This document shows positions 43,589 to 55,225 of a stretch of DNA of 64,000 bases, piece after piece. Position 1 is the stretch's first letter, and every line of letters starts with the position of its first letter. The notes under the pieces are model-generated. The model saw nothing but the letters and a program-made list of their open reading frames with translations. It was not told where the DNA came from and made no database searches. The position numbers and the translations under genes are program-made. The stretch comes from Podocnemis expansa (taxonomy: Eukaryota; Chordata; Testudines; Podocnemididae), in NCBI GenBank assembly GCA_007922195.1, contig ML682092.1:1079721-1143720 (forward strand), read 5' to 3'.

Positions 43589-44183
43589 AGCTTTTGTCAG
43601 TGCTAGCTCTGGCTCCCTTCTGTCTTTATTTCCCAGATCCATGTCTGCTAGAGTGCTGTGGCACAGTCGCCCAGGGGACCAAGCACAGAAGACAGCTGCT
43701 TACTGTGGTGCCTTCTGGGGATTGAAGAATGGTTTTCAGTACTTAATGCTGCTTGATTAGATGCACAGTGTTCCCTCTGCCAACAGACACAATGCACCTC
43801 GTCCCATTGCAGATGTGCTTCCTTAAAGCTTTGGGCCCTCTGGCTCTGCAATAAAGATAAGCAGCCTACAAAAAGCTTCACCTGTTTTATGTTACAGGAA
43901 ATGCACAGTGAAGATAATAATCCTAGATCTTAATGACATTGGGCCCTGCTAACTTGGTACAGTCAGTCAGTTCAGGAGGTGACTACTGCTTCTCTTCGGG
44001 TTTAATGAAATGTTCTGCTTCTAGTACCAGCCCAGCAGGCCCGGGGCTAGCTGGACACTGTGGGCACTCCTGCAATACAAACAACAACAGCTAATGAGTA
44101 TAAGCAGACACACTGATGCGCAAAGTGTGATCAGCACCCAGGGTGAAACAGTAGGGAGTGAGAGTGGATGCAGCAGCTGGCTG

Positions 44184-44427
44184 TTCTCCTTTGAGCGCTG
44201 CTCACATCATTCAGTTACCGATGTCTACATGCTGCAGTGCATAGTAGCTCAGAAAGTCTTTAGCCTTAGCCTGTCAGGTCAGGGAACACAGCCAATGCCC
44301 CCTCTGTGCTGCGACCACGGCTATATAGGTGACCGTGACCCTGACCCTCCCAGTTCCTTTTTCTGCCCTCAACGACAGTTTCGGATCAGCCAAGAAACTT
44401 GCAGAAGCAAGTGCCTGTCTTTTCCAC
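44184..44427 (+). repeat. DIRS copy D 5' inverted terminal repeat and leader
   Basis: TTCTCCTTTGAGCGCTGCTC terminus, AGAAAGTCTTTAGCCTTAGC block, TATA box at 44321-44328 and a pyrimidine-rich start region (CCCAGTTCCTTTTTCTGCC) lead to ORF1. Closely similar to 5036-5292. Confidence 0.82.
44321..44328 (+). promoter_or_regulatory. TATA box of DIRS copy D
   Basis: CTATATAG in the same position as 5178-5185 of copy B. Confidence 0.6.
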
Positions 44428-46400
44428 ATGAAATTTAAGATGCTGGTTTTAAACCGTGCCTAGGATGCTGCAAAGCTTTCACAATCGACGATCCTTATGA
44501 GGAATGCTTTGTATGCCCGGGTGAGTCGCACTTTGCCGCGAGCTGCCCTATATGCCAGTCCTTTAAACGGAGGACTTGCAAAGACAGAGAGCAGCGCCTT
44601 CGCACTGTCTCTGAGAGCAGCACACCTGCCTCTGATGCCACACCAGCCACGAGTGCTCTGCTGGCACCCCAAATGGTTCAAGCAGCAGAGTCTTGGCACC
44701 GTCTTTCAGCACCAAGTTTGAAGTCTCGGTCAACATCCTCTTCAGTACCGCCAAGGCACTGGTCCCCTCGGCCACCAAACCAACCTGCCGATGAATCAGG
44801 AGCGGCACCATCCTCGGTACCTTTGACACCACGGGCCACCGCAAAGGTGCAGGCTCAGTACCAAGACCCTGGCTCCAGTACCGGCAAAGAAAACCAAACC
44901 AAGGGGGACACCGACCCTGATACCTGTAACCCAGTCGACACAGGAGCCAGTACCTCCTGCCAGCCCAGTACTGCCCAACCCTCCACCAGTGCCACAGTCC
45001 AGAGCCAAGGACTGTTCCATAGCCTCCTCGCCCCAACGTTCATCCCGGGACCTGTCAGTACCGTGTTCCTAGGTCTCAAGAGCACGGTCATCTAGCTTGT
45101 CATCATCCCCAGCCTCCGTTTACTCCTCTGCCTCCCCCAAAGCTTTGGGGGCCAGCGAATGGTCCAGGAAATGGCGCCGCAAGTGTTACCCAATGCCCAA
45201 GTCATGAAACAAGAAAGGGTTGTCGGCGATATCAAAAGCAAAGGGGCCTGTCTCCCCCAGCACCGCAAAGACCCCAAAACCAAGCTGGGGCTGCTCCCGT
45301 CCACGCTGCATTGAGGCTGGAGCATCTTTCAAAGACTGGTTGCGTGCCTGGTTCAACATGATGGCCGATGATAGCTCAACATCCTGGCACTGTTCAGTGC
45401 TGTCTGCTTTACAGACCCCAGATTCTTCGGATTTCTCAAATGACAAGCCAGACCCCGATTCTGCTCAACGTTGTAGATCATGGGCTCGTTCTTCCTCCTC
45501 ATCAGATGAGTATACCTTTCAGAGGCCTATTGCCTTCAATGAGGACTCCCGCGCCCAGCAGGACTTGCTCCACCACATGGCAGCGAACCAGAAGGTGGAG
45601 CTAGAGGTGGTCCAGGAGGAAACTGACCCCCTCTTTGATGTAGGAGGCAATGCCCCACCTGCCAAAGTGTCTGTTCTCCTCCACAATGGGGTGTACGGAA
45701 TTGCCAGGGTGCAGTGGCAGACCCCATCCTTGATCCCACAAGTGTTAAGGGCGGCGGACAGGAAGTATCACATTCCTCAGGACAAATCCTCTTTCCTTTT
45801 CCAGCACCCCACCCTGGGGTCACTGGTTGTCGACCCTATAAACTAGAAAGAGAGAGAGGACCAACCAAGTTCCGCCCCTAAAAATAAGGAGGTGAGGAAG
45901 CTTTATCTGTTGGGTCAGAAGGTTTATTCCGCAGCAGCCCTACAGCTGCGCATCTCCAACCACTCGGCCCTTATGACGAGATATATTTTTAACCTGTGGA
46001 GTGCCATGCAGGGTTTTCATGACATTGTTCCCAAGGATTTCCTTAGGGATTTTGACACGATGCTCAAGGAAAGGGAGATGGCATCCTTTTATGGCTACCT
46101 GGGATGCTGTAGACACTACCGCTCATACTATAGCATCCCCCATGGTAATGCGTCGCTCAGTTTGGTTCCAAGGCTTGGGCCAGCCCCACAATTGCAACTC
46201 ATCATTCAGAACCTGCCGTTTGAAGGATATAATCTATTTGCTGAGTCCACAGACACAAAACTCCATGATATGAAAGACTCAAGAGCCACGCTTTGGTCAC
46301 TGGGGATGTACACGTCGCAATCTAGCAGGAGCTCTCTGAAAACTCATCAGCTCCTACAGTAGCAGCTGCAACAACATATTCAGCTGCAGAGCCCCTTCTC
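44428..46400 (+). pseudogene. DIRS copy D ORF1 (gag-like)
   Basis: Matches the copy B start except for a one-base loss just after the ATG. The CCHC knuckle at 44505-44546 reads CFVCPGESHFAASC, CX2CX4HX4C. A Ser/Thr/Pro-rich middle and an acidic/serine region (45220-45846) follow, then the conserved C-terminal block LLGQKVYSAAALQLRISNHS at about 45905. The product spans at least three frames. Copy D is closest to B in this region. Confidence 0.8.
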
Positions 46401-46559
46401 AAGCTCCTTCCAAATTCCCCAGTGCCATCTTGGATAAGGACAAGGCCCGCTTGTGCAAGAGTGAAAAGCCCCATGCCCCACAGTCTGGCAGATGTGGGCA
46501 AGGCTCTGAATGCTCATTGGGGAGGAAGAAGTGTTTTTGACTGTACTGCAAGGGCAGTG

Positions 46560-47688
46560 AACCCACAACCTGCCTGGTCCCCAGTCACCAGCACCGCTTC
46601 ATACACCACTGGGCCAACATCACATCCAACCAGTGGGTCCTAGAGACAGTCACAGAAGGGTACTGCATCCAGTTTTGCTCAACTCCTCAGGTCAGGAAAC
46701 CACCCCCCTCGTCCAAATCTCGGGAACCGGGAACTGTTCCACCTGCTCGAGACTGAATGCAAAAAGCCCCTCTCTCTTGGGGACATAGAAAGGGTCCCCA
46801 AAGGGGAGCGGGGGAAAGGGTTTTACTCCCAGTACTTCCTAGTCTGCAAATCCAACAGTGACCTTCAACCCATTCTATAACTCAGAGTAGTAAACAAACA
46901 TATAAGGAAAATAAAGTTCCACATGGTTTCCCTATCATGGATCATCCCATCTCTGTCTCCCAGGGATTGTTTTGCAGCCCTCAGTCTGAAAGATGCTTAC
47001 TTTCACATAGCCATATGGCCCTGCCACAGGTGATTCCTAAGATTCATGGTGGGGGTAAACCACTTCCAGTTCACCTCTCTCCCCTTCGGGCTCTCCTTGC
47101 CCCCCAGGGTGTTCACAAAGTGCATGGCGCCAGTCGCGGTGTACCTGGGCAGGTGGGGCATGAAAATCTACCCCTACTTAGACAACTGGTTAATAGTCAG
47201 GAGGTCAAGATATCAGGTAGAGCTCCACGTCAGAGTAGTAGTGAAATTCTGCTGGTACCTGGGTCTCTGTATAAACCGAGAAATCCCATCCCAAGCCATA
47301 GAGTTCATAGGGGCGTGTCTGGATGCTCACAAAGAGACAGCATCCCTGCCCCCTCAAGATTTCAGTCCATGCGCACCATCATTACAGAGCTGCAGACCTC
47401 CCAGGTGACCACAGCCCACCGATGCTGGCAGCTCCTTGGTCACATGGCAGCCTCTACCTCCATGATTCGGACAGCACACCTGAGAATGAGACCATTCCAG
47501 GCCTGGCTCTCCACAGTGTTCCACCCATGGGGGGACTCCCTTAACATGGTACTGTCAACTCCCCAGGAGACTCTGTGGACACTTCAGATTTGGAGGGATC
47601 CCCATTTTGCTGTGGGGGGCATTCCCTTCAAAGAGCTCAGGCCCTCAGTGACCCTGATAACGGATGCCTCGGACTCAGGGTGGGGGGC
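46560..47688 (+). pseudogene. DIRS copy D reverse transcriptase and start of RNase H
   Basis: RT pieces at about 46730-47030 (ERVPKGERGKGF, then a stop in the LRALNK region) and 47046-47408 (FTKCMAPVAVYLGR). The catalytic box at 47175-47186 reads YLDN. The connection region LLGHMAASTSMIRTAHLRMR is at about 47440. RNase H starts with LITDASDSGWGA and is cut directly after this motif by an LTR-like insertion; the rest of RNase H and the N-terminal half of the recombinase are missing. Confidence 0.83.
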
Positions 47689-48552
47689 TGTAGCAGAGGG
47701 GAGCAGTTAGGCAGCCGCAGAGAGGCTGTTGGGCGCCTGCACTCCCCCTACTGGCCAGAAGAGGCCCAGCAGAGCGACCGGGGCCGGAACCAAAGGGAGG
47801 GGCGCAGGGAGCCAGAGGACTATAAAAGGGAGCGGACCAGGCAGCCATGGAGGGAGCCCAGGGGGAACTGGCTGCCACTGCTGGCAGACCTCCCCCCACA
47901 GGGAGTGGAGGAGACTGATAGATGACCAGATTCCCCACCCCAGAAGAGCTTCCTTCTGCAGAGAGCCTGAGCCCTGGAGACCAACTGGATGCTGGGGAGG
48001 ACCTGGATGAGCTCCCCTCTGCTGGGGAGGACAGTGAGCCAGCTCTTTTGGACTCGTGCGACCTAGAGGAGCTGCTGTTGGCCGAGGAGGCCGAGTTCCC
48101 GGCTTTGCTGCCTGAAGATAGTGAGGGCCTGATGGGGATGCCCTGGGGATCCTACCTGGAGGACCACGAGGACAGCGTGCCCCAGGCCTCATCGGACAAG
48201 GCAAGGAAGTAGCCCAGGGACAATTGTGAGTCAGTGTGTTTTGGCGGGAGCCCCACTGACACAGTGGTCCTCCGCGTGGCTACTGCTAGGGCCCTGGGCT
48301 GGAACGCAGTGGAGCGGGTGGGCCTGCATTCCCCTTCCCTCCCCTGCTACCAGCTGAGCTGTGGTTGGTTTGCCTTGCCCCTACTGGGGCTGAAGGCCTG
48401 AACTCTGTATAACTGTGTTTGCCCTGCCCCTGCCGGGGCTGAAGACCTGAACTATATATAACTGCATTTGTCTTGCCCCTGCCGGGGCTGAAGGCCTGAA
48501 TGGCCTACCTGTTTGCATGCTTCACCCCAGACAAGGGGAGGACCACATCACA
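47689..48552 (+). mobile_element. LTR-like insertion in DIRS copy D
   Basis: 864 bp with TGTAGC and ATCACA ends (TGT...ACA) and flanks GGGGC / GGGAC, 4 of 5 alike. It has a TATAAAAG box at 47821 and, near the right end, three tandem units of about 49 bp (TTTGCCTTGCCCCTRCYGGG type, 48368-48503). A 97-codon acidic ORF (47922-48212, Glu/Asp/Leu-rich) lies inside; I do not recognise it. A solo LTR of a Gypsy-like or retroviral element is likeliest. About 1 kb of DIRS was lost with the insertion. Confidence 0.55.
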
Positions 48553-49281
48553 GGGACCCATATTTCTGGGGACCTGAATGTGGTACTCCGGGCGATGACA
48601 GACCCATCTTATGAANNNNNNNNNNGAATGTGGTACTCCGGGCGATGACAGACCCATCTTATGAACCTATCTTGGAAGGTGGCTTTCTTGGTAGTAATCA
48701 CCTCTGCTAGAAGGGTTTCAGAGTTGAAAGCCCTCTCCTCAGAACCCCCATATACAAGTTTCTACCCAGATAAAGTGGTCCTACATCATCATCCATCTTT
48801 CCTCCCTAAGGTGGTCACCCTCTTCCACCTTAATCAAGAAATCTGGCTGCCAGTTTTTTACCCGGATGCTCAGGTTCCAGAGAACCAGAGAAGATGGCAT
48901 ACCCTGGATGTGAGGAGAGCACTCTTGACTTACATCGAGTGCACTTGCCCATTCTGCAAGACCTCCCAACTCTTTGTGGCAGTCGTCAAATGCAAGAGAG
49001 GTCTCCCAGTGTCCTCACGGTGTATCTCCAAATGGATTGTGAACTGCATTAAAGACTGCTATGGAAGGTCGAACACGCCTGTTCCTGGGACTGTCAGAGC
49101 CCACTCTACTGGGCTCCAAGCGTCGTCAACAGCCTTCCTTGCCAGAGTCCTGATCCAAGACATCTGCAGGGCCACTATGTGGTCATCGATACATACCTTC
49201 ACGATGCACTACGCCATTGCCCAGCAGGCTAGAGATGATGCTGCTTTGGGCAGAGCTGTACTCAGTGTGGGTAGACTGTAA
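48553..49281 (+). pseudogene. DIRS copy D tyrosine recombinase, C-terminal half
   Basis: Starts at LNVVLRAMTDPSYE, has a 10-N gap and a 26-base deletion just before SWKVAFLVVI, then reads openly to the stop at 49281. SARRVSEL keeps the first Arg, WHTLDVRRALLTYIE is intact, and HTFTMHYAIAQQ has the Tyr. The His/Arg box reads HSTGLQ instead of HSTRAQ, so the second catalytic Arg is Gly. Confidence 0.87.
48616..48625. other. Assembly gap (10 N) between duplicated flanks
   Basis: The 41 bases before the gap (from about 48575) are repeated exactly after it (48626-48665), which points to a join made without collapsing an overlap. Confidence 0.95.
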
Positions 49282-49378
49282 CGCCTCCCACTGTCCTCGA
49301 GTACGGCTAACAGTCACCTGTAATTGAATGTATGTGAGCAGCCCATCTCGAAGAAGGACATTTACAGGTAAGTAACCC
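49282..49378 (+). repeat. DIRS copy D shortened 3' terminal repeat
   Basis: The 3' UTR passes directly from CACCTGTAATTGAATG to the outer end motif GTATGTGAGCAGCCCATC. The 250-300 bp that separate the inner and outer motifs in copies A and B are missing. Confidence 0.7.
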
Positions 49379-49880
49379 ACTGTTTCATGAAGGAAGAACA
49401 TGCCTAGCATATGATCTCTGCAAATGGAATGGTTCCCCCCCGAGTGGCTGTGTCTGCATCCTTTGGCTGCAGTCTGCCATGAGCAGCTTGGGCCCGAAGC
49501 ACTCATGGCAGAGCAGATGCTCAGGGTAGATCATCAGCTCCTCATTTCCACGGATTTCAGGGGAACGAGCAAGGCTCCTAAGTATGTCTGAGGATCTGGA
49601 CCTTGCATGTGTAAGCCTCCTGTCAAGCCAGCAGCAACAAAGGGCTGGGTTCTAAATCTAGGGGTTCCAAGAAATGTTACCACACCAGTTAGTTTGAGCC
49701 CCAACTAAGTCTCCTAGGAAATCACACACTGTTCCCAGGGCACCCTAGCAGGGCAATGCTTCCCCTTGCAAACACAAGTCTAAGCACATAAAACTTTTAA
49801 TAGTAACATAAAGAGAATATATAGAGGCAATATCAAAACCAGCACTGATTTGGAGAGACAGCGCAGGGCAGGTTCCAAAC
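49379..49880. other. Anonymous sequence
   Basis: No gene or repeat family recognised. Confidence 0.5.
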
Positions 49881-50013
49881 AGGTAGCCGTGTTAGTCTAG
49901 TTCAGCAAAATAGGCAAGGAGTTCTGTGGCACTTAAAGACTAACAAATTTATTTACTGCATGAGCTTTGCGATAAATAAATTTGTTAGTCTTTAAGTTCC
50001 GCAGGACTCCTTG
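49881..50013. repeat. SINE-like repeat in inverted arrangement
   Basis: GTAGCCGTGTTAGTCT head, then arms 49915-49961 and 49970-50013 that are near-perfect inverse copies (AAGGAGTTCTGTGGCACTTA against its reverse complement) with a short loop. The transcript would form a long hairpin. Confidence 0.75.
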
Positions 50014-50053
50014 ACTATATTGCAGTGCAGGATTCACACAAAAAACCAATAAG

Positions 50054-50425
50054 CAGTGCTGTACCTAGAAATGTTAGAGCCCAGGGCAAGCAGCCCCGGA
50101 CCCCACCCCCCGGGACACAATCTGGCCCCAGCCGTCATCAGGAGTCCCCCAGCAGGCCAGCTTTAATGCTGGCAGAGTTCCCCAGCAGGGCATTTTCGGC
50201 ACCGGCTAGCAGGGTCCCCCAATGGGTCACTTTTCCCCAACAGCCAGAAGGGTTCCCCAGCAAGGGTCTTTCCCTACCAGCCGAGAGGGACCCCCAGCAG
50301 GGCGCTTTCCTTGCCAGCTGGCTTCGCCACTGGCAGGATCCCCCAGTGGGGCACCTCCCTCGGCACCCTCTAAAATTTGACACCTGGAGCTTTACTCCTC
50401 TTGCCCAGCCCTAGTTATGGCTCTG
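50054..50425. mobile_element. hAT-like element with perfect 8-bp duplication
   Basis: 372 bp, ends CAGTGCTGTACCTAG and, inverted, CAGAGCCATAACTAG, flanked by CCAATAAG at 50046-50053 and 50426-50433. The interior has about 48-bp GC-rich units (CCCCAGCAGGGCGCTTTCC type). Confidence 0.92.
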
Positions 50426-50464
50426 CCAATAAGTAGAATTCATCCTACCCCAGTGTATGTAGAG

Positions 50465-50674
50465 CAGGGGTTTCAAACACATGGCCTGGGGGCCACATGC
50501 AGGCCCTAAAGCTATTTCCTGTGGCCTGCAATGACACTATTGTTACTGATATTTGCAATATTGATGTATGAAAAGGTTTCAGTGGTGTGGCCCTTGGCCT
50601 AACGTACTAGTCCTCATCTGGCCCTGTACTAGTTCTCATGCAGTCCTCATGGTGATTTGAGATTGAGACTCTTG
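50465..50674. mobile_element. hAT-like MITE with perfect 8-bp duplication
   Basis: 210 bp, ends CAGGGGTTTCAAAC and, inverted, CAAGAGTCTCAATC, flanked by ATGTAGAG at 50457-50464 and 50675-50682. Confidence 0.9.
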
Positions 50675-50814
50675 ATGTAGAGCATGTCCTTCACTTCTCC
50701 ATCACCCTCCATCATAATTTTAGCATCCACCTCTCAAAGCGGGGCCCTCACTCAGTCTCCTCCAATTGTTTTTGGCCTCCTTGGGATACATTCACCCCAC
50801 CTGCTGTCTGCTTT

Positions 50815-51160
50815 TCCATCCACTGGTCACTCACAATTCCTGCTGCTGGCATCCACTGGCCTCTAGCACCACCCACTGTTCACTCACACGTTCTGCTGGC
50901 CCTGTCCCCTGGCACCATCTGCTGGCCACTGGCACCATGCACCAGTCCCTCACACCTTCTGCTGACATCATCCACTGGCCACTCACACAGCCAGCTGCTG
51001 GCACTACCCACTAGTCACTCACATTTTCTGCTGGCACCATCTGCTGGGCATTGGCACCACCCACAGGTCACACACTCTTGCTGGCACTGAATGCTCACAC
51101 CAGCATCTGCTGACCAATCACACCACCACTAACACCATCTGCTAGTGCCCACTGTCTGCT
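50815..51160. repeat. Minisatellite, CACTCACAC..TCTGCTGGCACC units
   Basis: Imperfect units of roughly 45-50 bp alternating CACTGGTCACTCACA and TTCTGCTGGCACCATCTG. No coding signal. Confidence 0.75.
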
Positions 51161-53685
51161 TGCAATAGGCTCTCCTAGCCTGAGGCTCTAACTTATGATG
51201 GGCTTCAGTCAGCTTTTCAGTAAATTCAACTCTTAGAGAAAATTGCAACCCCTAGTGATCTCAGCTCCAGACTTTAGGACACCAAACACTGCTCAATGAT
51301 CAAAATAAAATAATAAAGACATCACCATGAATCATTAAAGCTCTCTTTTAAGAATGGATGGTGTCACGGAGAACCCAGAAAAGCCTCTTGGATCCCCTCT
51401 GTTCACAGCCCACCAGGGATTCTGCTACGGTGGAGCTTTCTCCCATTCACCAGGGTCTCCACACTACCTGTAGCCAACTTCCCAAATCCAGGCCCAGAGA
51501 GTCCGATCCTTGCTCTGTCTGGTCTCCCTTGGGGGGGGGGTTCCTCCCCCTACGAGGGTCCCAGCCGTCCCAATCAGCAATGACACTCAGCCAGTGTAGC
51601 AGTCAGAGGGTTTATTAGCAATCCACTTAGCACAGCAGCTAGGACAGTTGGCTCTCAGATCACCTATGAGGGCAGATAGTAAACCCCCAGGACAAGCCCC
51701 AGAGGTCCTGCCCCTCCGACCTCCATCTTCCTTCTTCCCCTCTCTACCCTTTGTTCTCTTCTCTATCCAGCTGCCCTGCCCCTGGTCTAAACCAGCCACA
51801 ACCTGTCACCCCCAGGGGGTCCAGGTAAGGTCGAACTAAAGCCTCTCCCTCCCTAGTGGTAACTATAGTTATCACACCCCTGTGTCCCATCACCAGAATA
51901 CCATCACCAAAGAACAGGAACAGAAAAGAAGAACCACAGTAACCCAAGAGGTTTTCTTACTTCATCACAGATGGGGACTTAGGCATTGCTTAACAGCTTT
52001 TCAGCAGAGCCTTAAAGAGCTGTTCTTCCAATGAGCTGTTCTGACTGCACTTCGCCCTGCTTTTTTTCAGGCAAAATGCTTGATGGACTAAATGAAGCAG
52101 GAGCTGATTAAGCATTGGGCAATGGCCATTAAGGTGTGATTTAAAGGGTGCAACTCCCCAAAGAACTAGCAGGGACAGGATGACATCACTGCAGATGTGA
52201 TGTGATGTCTTAGCTGTTATCAGTGATGGGGTGTTTGAATACAAGAGTGTCAAAGACTCCTAGCTGTCTGAGTTGAAGCTCTGAGCACAGAATAGCCAGA
52301 GGGCTTTACGAGGCTCTGGGAGTGCTGAGCACTGATCAGATCATTGGAAGAGTCTGACTCCCCCTGCCTGCAGAAAACAGCTGTCTTTGCACTGCTGGGT
52401 GTATCCTATTCTCCACATGTGTGCAGAGGAGCAGATCCAGCTGTGGTCTGCCAATGAAACTGCATGTTAACATGGCCAGCACTCAGACTCCCCTCTTGGT
52501 GCAGGTGACTCAGGCCAGGCTTGCCACTCCTCTTCCCCATAGACCTTCCACACAGTGTGACAATCCCCGTCTGAGACTTATGCAGTTATCACAGTTTCCC
52601 TCCACTCCTACCCTGGCACACAGCTCTCCCCATCTTCCAGGTGCATCCTAAGGGCAGCCTGCCCATGAGAAGCCCTGGCCTATGTGACTAGTCACATTAC
52701 CTTTTCTCTCCAAATAGCACACACCTGCCAGAGCCCTCAGATGTGGCTATTGCGCATGAGCACATCAGATTTTCCACATCATTTCTCTGTCTGGCTACTG
52801 GGCTCTGTCAGGCAGCAGTTTCAATTGCCCACGTGAAGGGTAATGAACAGCAAACAGAGAGCAATCTGGTCTGCGAGGAGCTTGTGTTTTACAACTTGGT
52901 GTTGCACCTAATCGTGGACCAGATGATCCAGAGCTCAGTCCACTAACTATTTCCCTTCCTCTGTAGCTGTCACATCCTTTCTCTGGATAGGGGAGACAGA
53001 CAGAGCACTGCAGCTTCACAAACCTCCTCTTCCTGAGGCTTCTACCCCTACAGCTCCCCATCCATGCTACCCCTAAGGCAGCTTCCCAGTGGTAGCAAAG
53101 ATGTTAGCAACCAAAAGAGCAGACTATAACTGGCCATGATGTATGAGAATGTGTGGTACCAATCCCACTTCAAAGCTTGCTTTCAGAGAGTGTTTCTCAT
53201 TGACTTGGAGCAGTCAGTTCAATTTGCTCCAACACAGGCAAACAATAGCTGAGATCATATGAATACATGGGGTGTAGCAATGACCAGCTGAGATTTCCCA
53301 GCATGCCACACTCCTCCAGCACTGCCTCTCTCATTGGCCACTCTGAGCTGTAACCACTGAGCCATGTTCTCACTCTGGTCCTGTTGAACAACTCCCCCTA
53401 GTGCACTGAAGACACTGTGGTAAGTAGATGATAGGCAGTCAAAGGGAGATACATCAAATAATGTGCGTATTTTCCTTTGACTGACACTGAAATCCTGCCA
53501 CAGTTTAGACCTACCCTGAGTTAGTCTTTAGTATAAAGTCTCTGTTCTGAATTTGTGGGGGGTGTTGCTTCTCAGTGAGAAAACCCTTAGGCTAGTACAG
53601 GAGGGCTTAAAGTCACATCAGCAGTGAGAGCTGAGACCCTATTAGCACATCTTAGGGAACTGTATTTAAACACAAGCTTTTCTGA
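51161..53685. other. Anonymous sequence
   Basis: A G9 run at 51532-51540, pyrimidine-rich stretches near 51720-51790 and a Harbinger-like relic near 53435-53520 are visible. No gene recognised. Confidence 0.45.
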
Positions 53686-53689
53686 AAGA

Positions 53690-53772
53690 ATAGAATAGAA
53701 ACATAGGGTTGGAAGGGACCTCATGATATCATCTGAGCCAACCCCCTAGGGTATGAACCCAGGACCTTCTGA
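53690..53772 (-). mobile_element. CR1 retrotransposon 3' fragment
   Basis: ATAGGGTTGGAAGGGACCTC, GCCAACCCCCTAG and GAACCCAGGACC in this order are the reverse complement of the CR1 3' region. The 5' part is absent, as is usual for CR1. Confidence 0.82.
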
Positions 53773-54034
53773 AGCCAGCATTATTTCACATTTCAGAAGG
53801 CTCTCTTTTCTGTTAGAAAAAAACAGCTCAAGAAGAATTCAAAGTATGTCACATGATGGCATAGCCACAAAGTAGAGTGCAAGCAGCACAACGGGAACAC
53901 ACACAAACTAGAAGCACTTTTCAGTGGTTAAAGTATAATTTGATGGGCCCTGGAACCCTCCTAATCAGTGGGCCCCCTTCCCACATGTGTGGACCCAGCC
54001 CAGGAAGGGTGAGGTCACGGGATGTGGAGGAATG

Positions 54035-54262
54035 GAGCAGGGGCAGGAGGTGGGGCTGCTGAAGGAATAGCTGGAGACAGGAGCAGGAAATGGGGCAGTG
54101 AAGGGGTGGGTGATGGCAGGAGGTAGGGGGAAGGAGATGTGGTGGGTGGTGGCAGGAGGTTGGGGTAGAGGCAGGAGGTAGGGTTGCTGAAGGGGGGCAG
54201 GGGCAGGAGATGGGGCAAAGAAAGGTTGGAGGAGGGGAGTTGGGGAGTTGGGAAGCTGGGGC
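54035..54262. repeat. Purine/G-rich minisatellite
   Basis: Irregular units of 25-50 bp built on GGGGCAGGAGGTGGGGCTGCTGA-like sequence (GGGGCAGGAGGTGGGG core). Minus-strand ORFs are Pro/Leu/Ser strings. Confidence 0.65.
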
Positions 54263-54268
54263 TATAGG

Positions 54269-54590
54269 CAGAGGCATCGCTGGTGCTGGGAACCCAGGGC
54301 ATGTGCCCCAAATCCCAGCACTGGTGCCCTGGATCTCTGGCCCAATCAGGGGATCCGGGGCCTGGCCACCCGCGGCAGCGGCAGGGAATCAGGGGCCCGG
54401 CCACCCATGGTGGCTGCAGCCCCATCCCCGGCTAGAGATGCGGGGCTTTCCGGCCCTGTCCCCAGCCAGGGATGTGGGGCCTATCCACCCACAGCGGCGT
54501 AGCGGCTTCTGGCCCTGTCTCCAGCCAGGGGCTGGGGCCTGCAGGCTGAAGGGGGGGCTGGGGGCGGGGCCTGGGCCAGAGACGCCTCTG
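54269..54590. mobile_element. hAT-like element, family of 2607-3013
   Basis: 322 bp, ends CAGAGGCATCGCTGG and, inverted, CAGAGGCGTCTCTGG, flanked by GCTATAGG and GCTATAGC (7 of 8). The interior shares GGGCATGTGCC..AATCCCAGCACTGG and repeated CCCAGCCAGGGATG units with 2607-3013. Confidence 0.85.
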
Positions 54591-55014
54591 GCTATAGCTG
54601 AAGGGAATACTGGGCCAGTCACCCACGCAGTCCCCCTTTGAAGCTGCGGGGAGCTGGGGGTCCCAGATTGGGGCTGGCCCATCAGGAGAGAGTCCACCCC
54701 ACTGATCCCCAAGCTAGCCTCAGCCCCCACCCACCCCAGCCCACCTTGCCATTCCAGAGCCTGTGCTGCAGAGCTGAAGCAGCCTCAGCCCAGTGCTTCT
54801 GGCTCCAGCTCCTTCTTTGGCCCAGGCCCACCACCAGGGCCCCTTACCTGGCCACCAGAGCAGAGCAGCATCCCACAGACTGCTCCTCCTGCCCTGAACC
54901 AGCACTGACTGAGTATACTCAGAGGCTTTGAGCATGCTCAGTGAGAGCAGGCTAAGGGTGGGCAATTTAAAGCCCCCAACTTGGGGGAAGCTCTCTGCCC
55001 TGCTGGCACATGCA

Positions 55015-55225
55015 GGAATGGCATTCTGGGGCCTACTATTTTTAGGGGTTCAGTGTTCAGGGGGGCCCTAAAAATAAAAAATAGAACTGGAATGCTGCAT
55101 TCCAGGACCCACTAACTTTAAATGGTGGGCCCCAAAATGCAGCATTCCGGCTCCATTTTCTATTTTAAGGAGACCCAGAGCACTGAGCCCCTAAAAATAG
55201 AGGACCCTGGAATGCCGCTCTGGTG
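55015..55225. repeat. Second locus of the CTATTTTTAGGGG repeat
   Basis: Alternating GGAATGC, CTATTTTTAGGGG and CCCTAAAAATA blocks in both orientations, shared with 38240-38340. Origin unknown. Confidence 0.55.
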
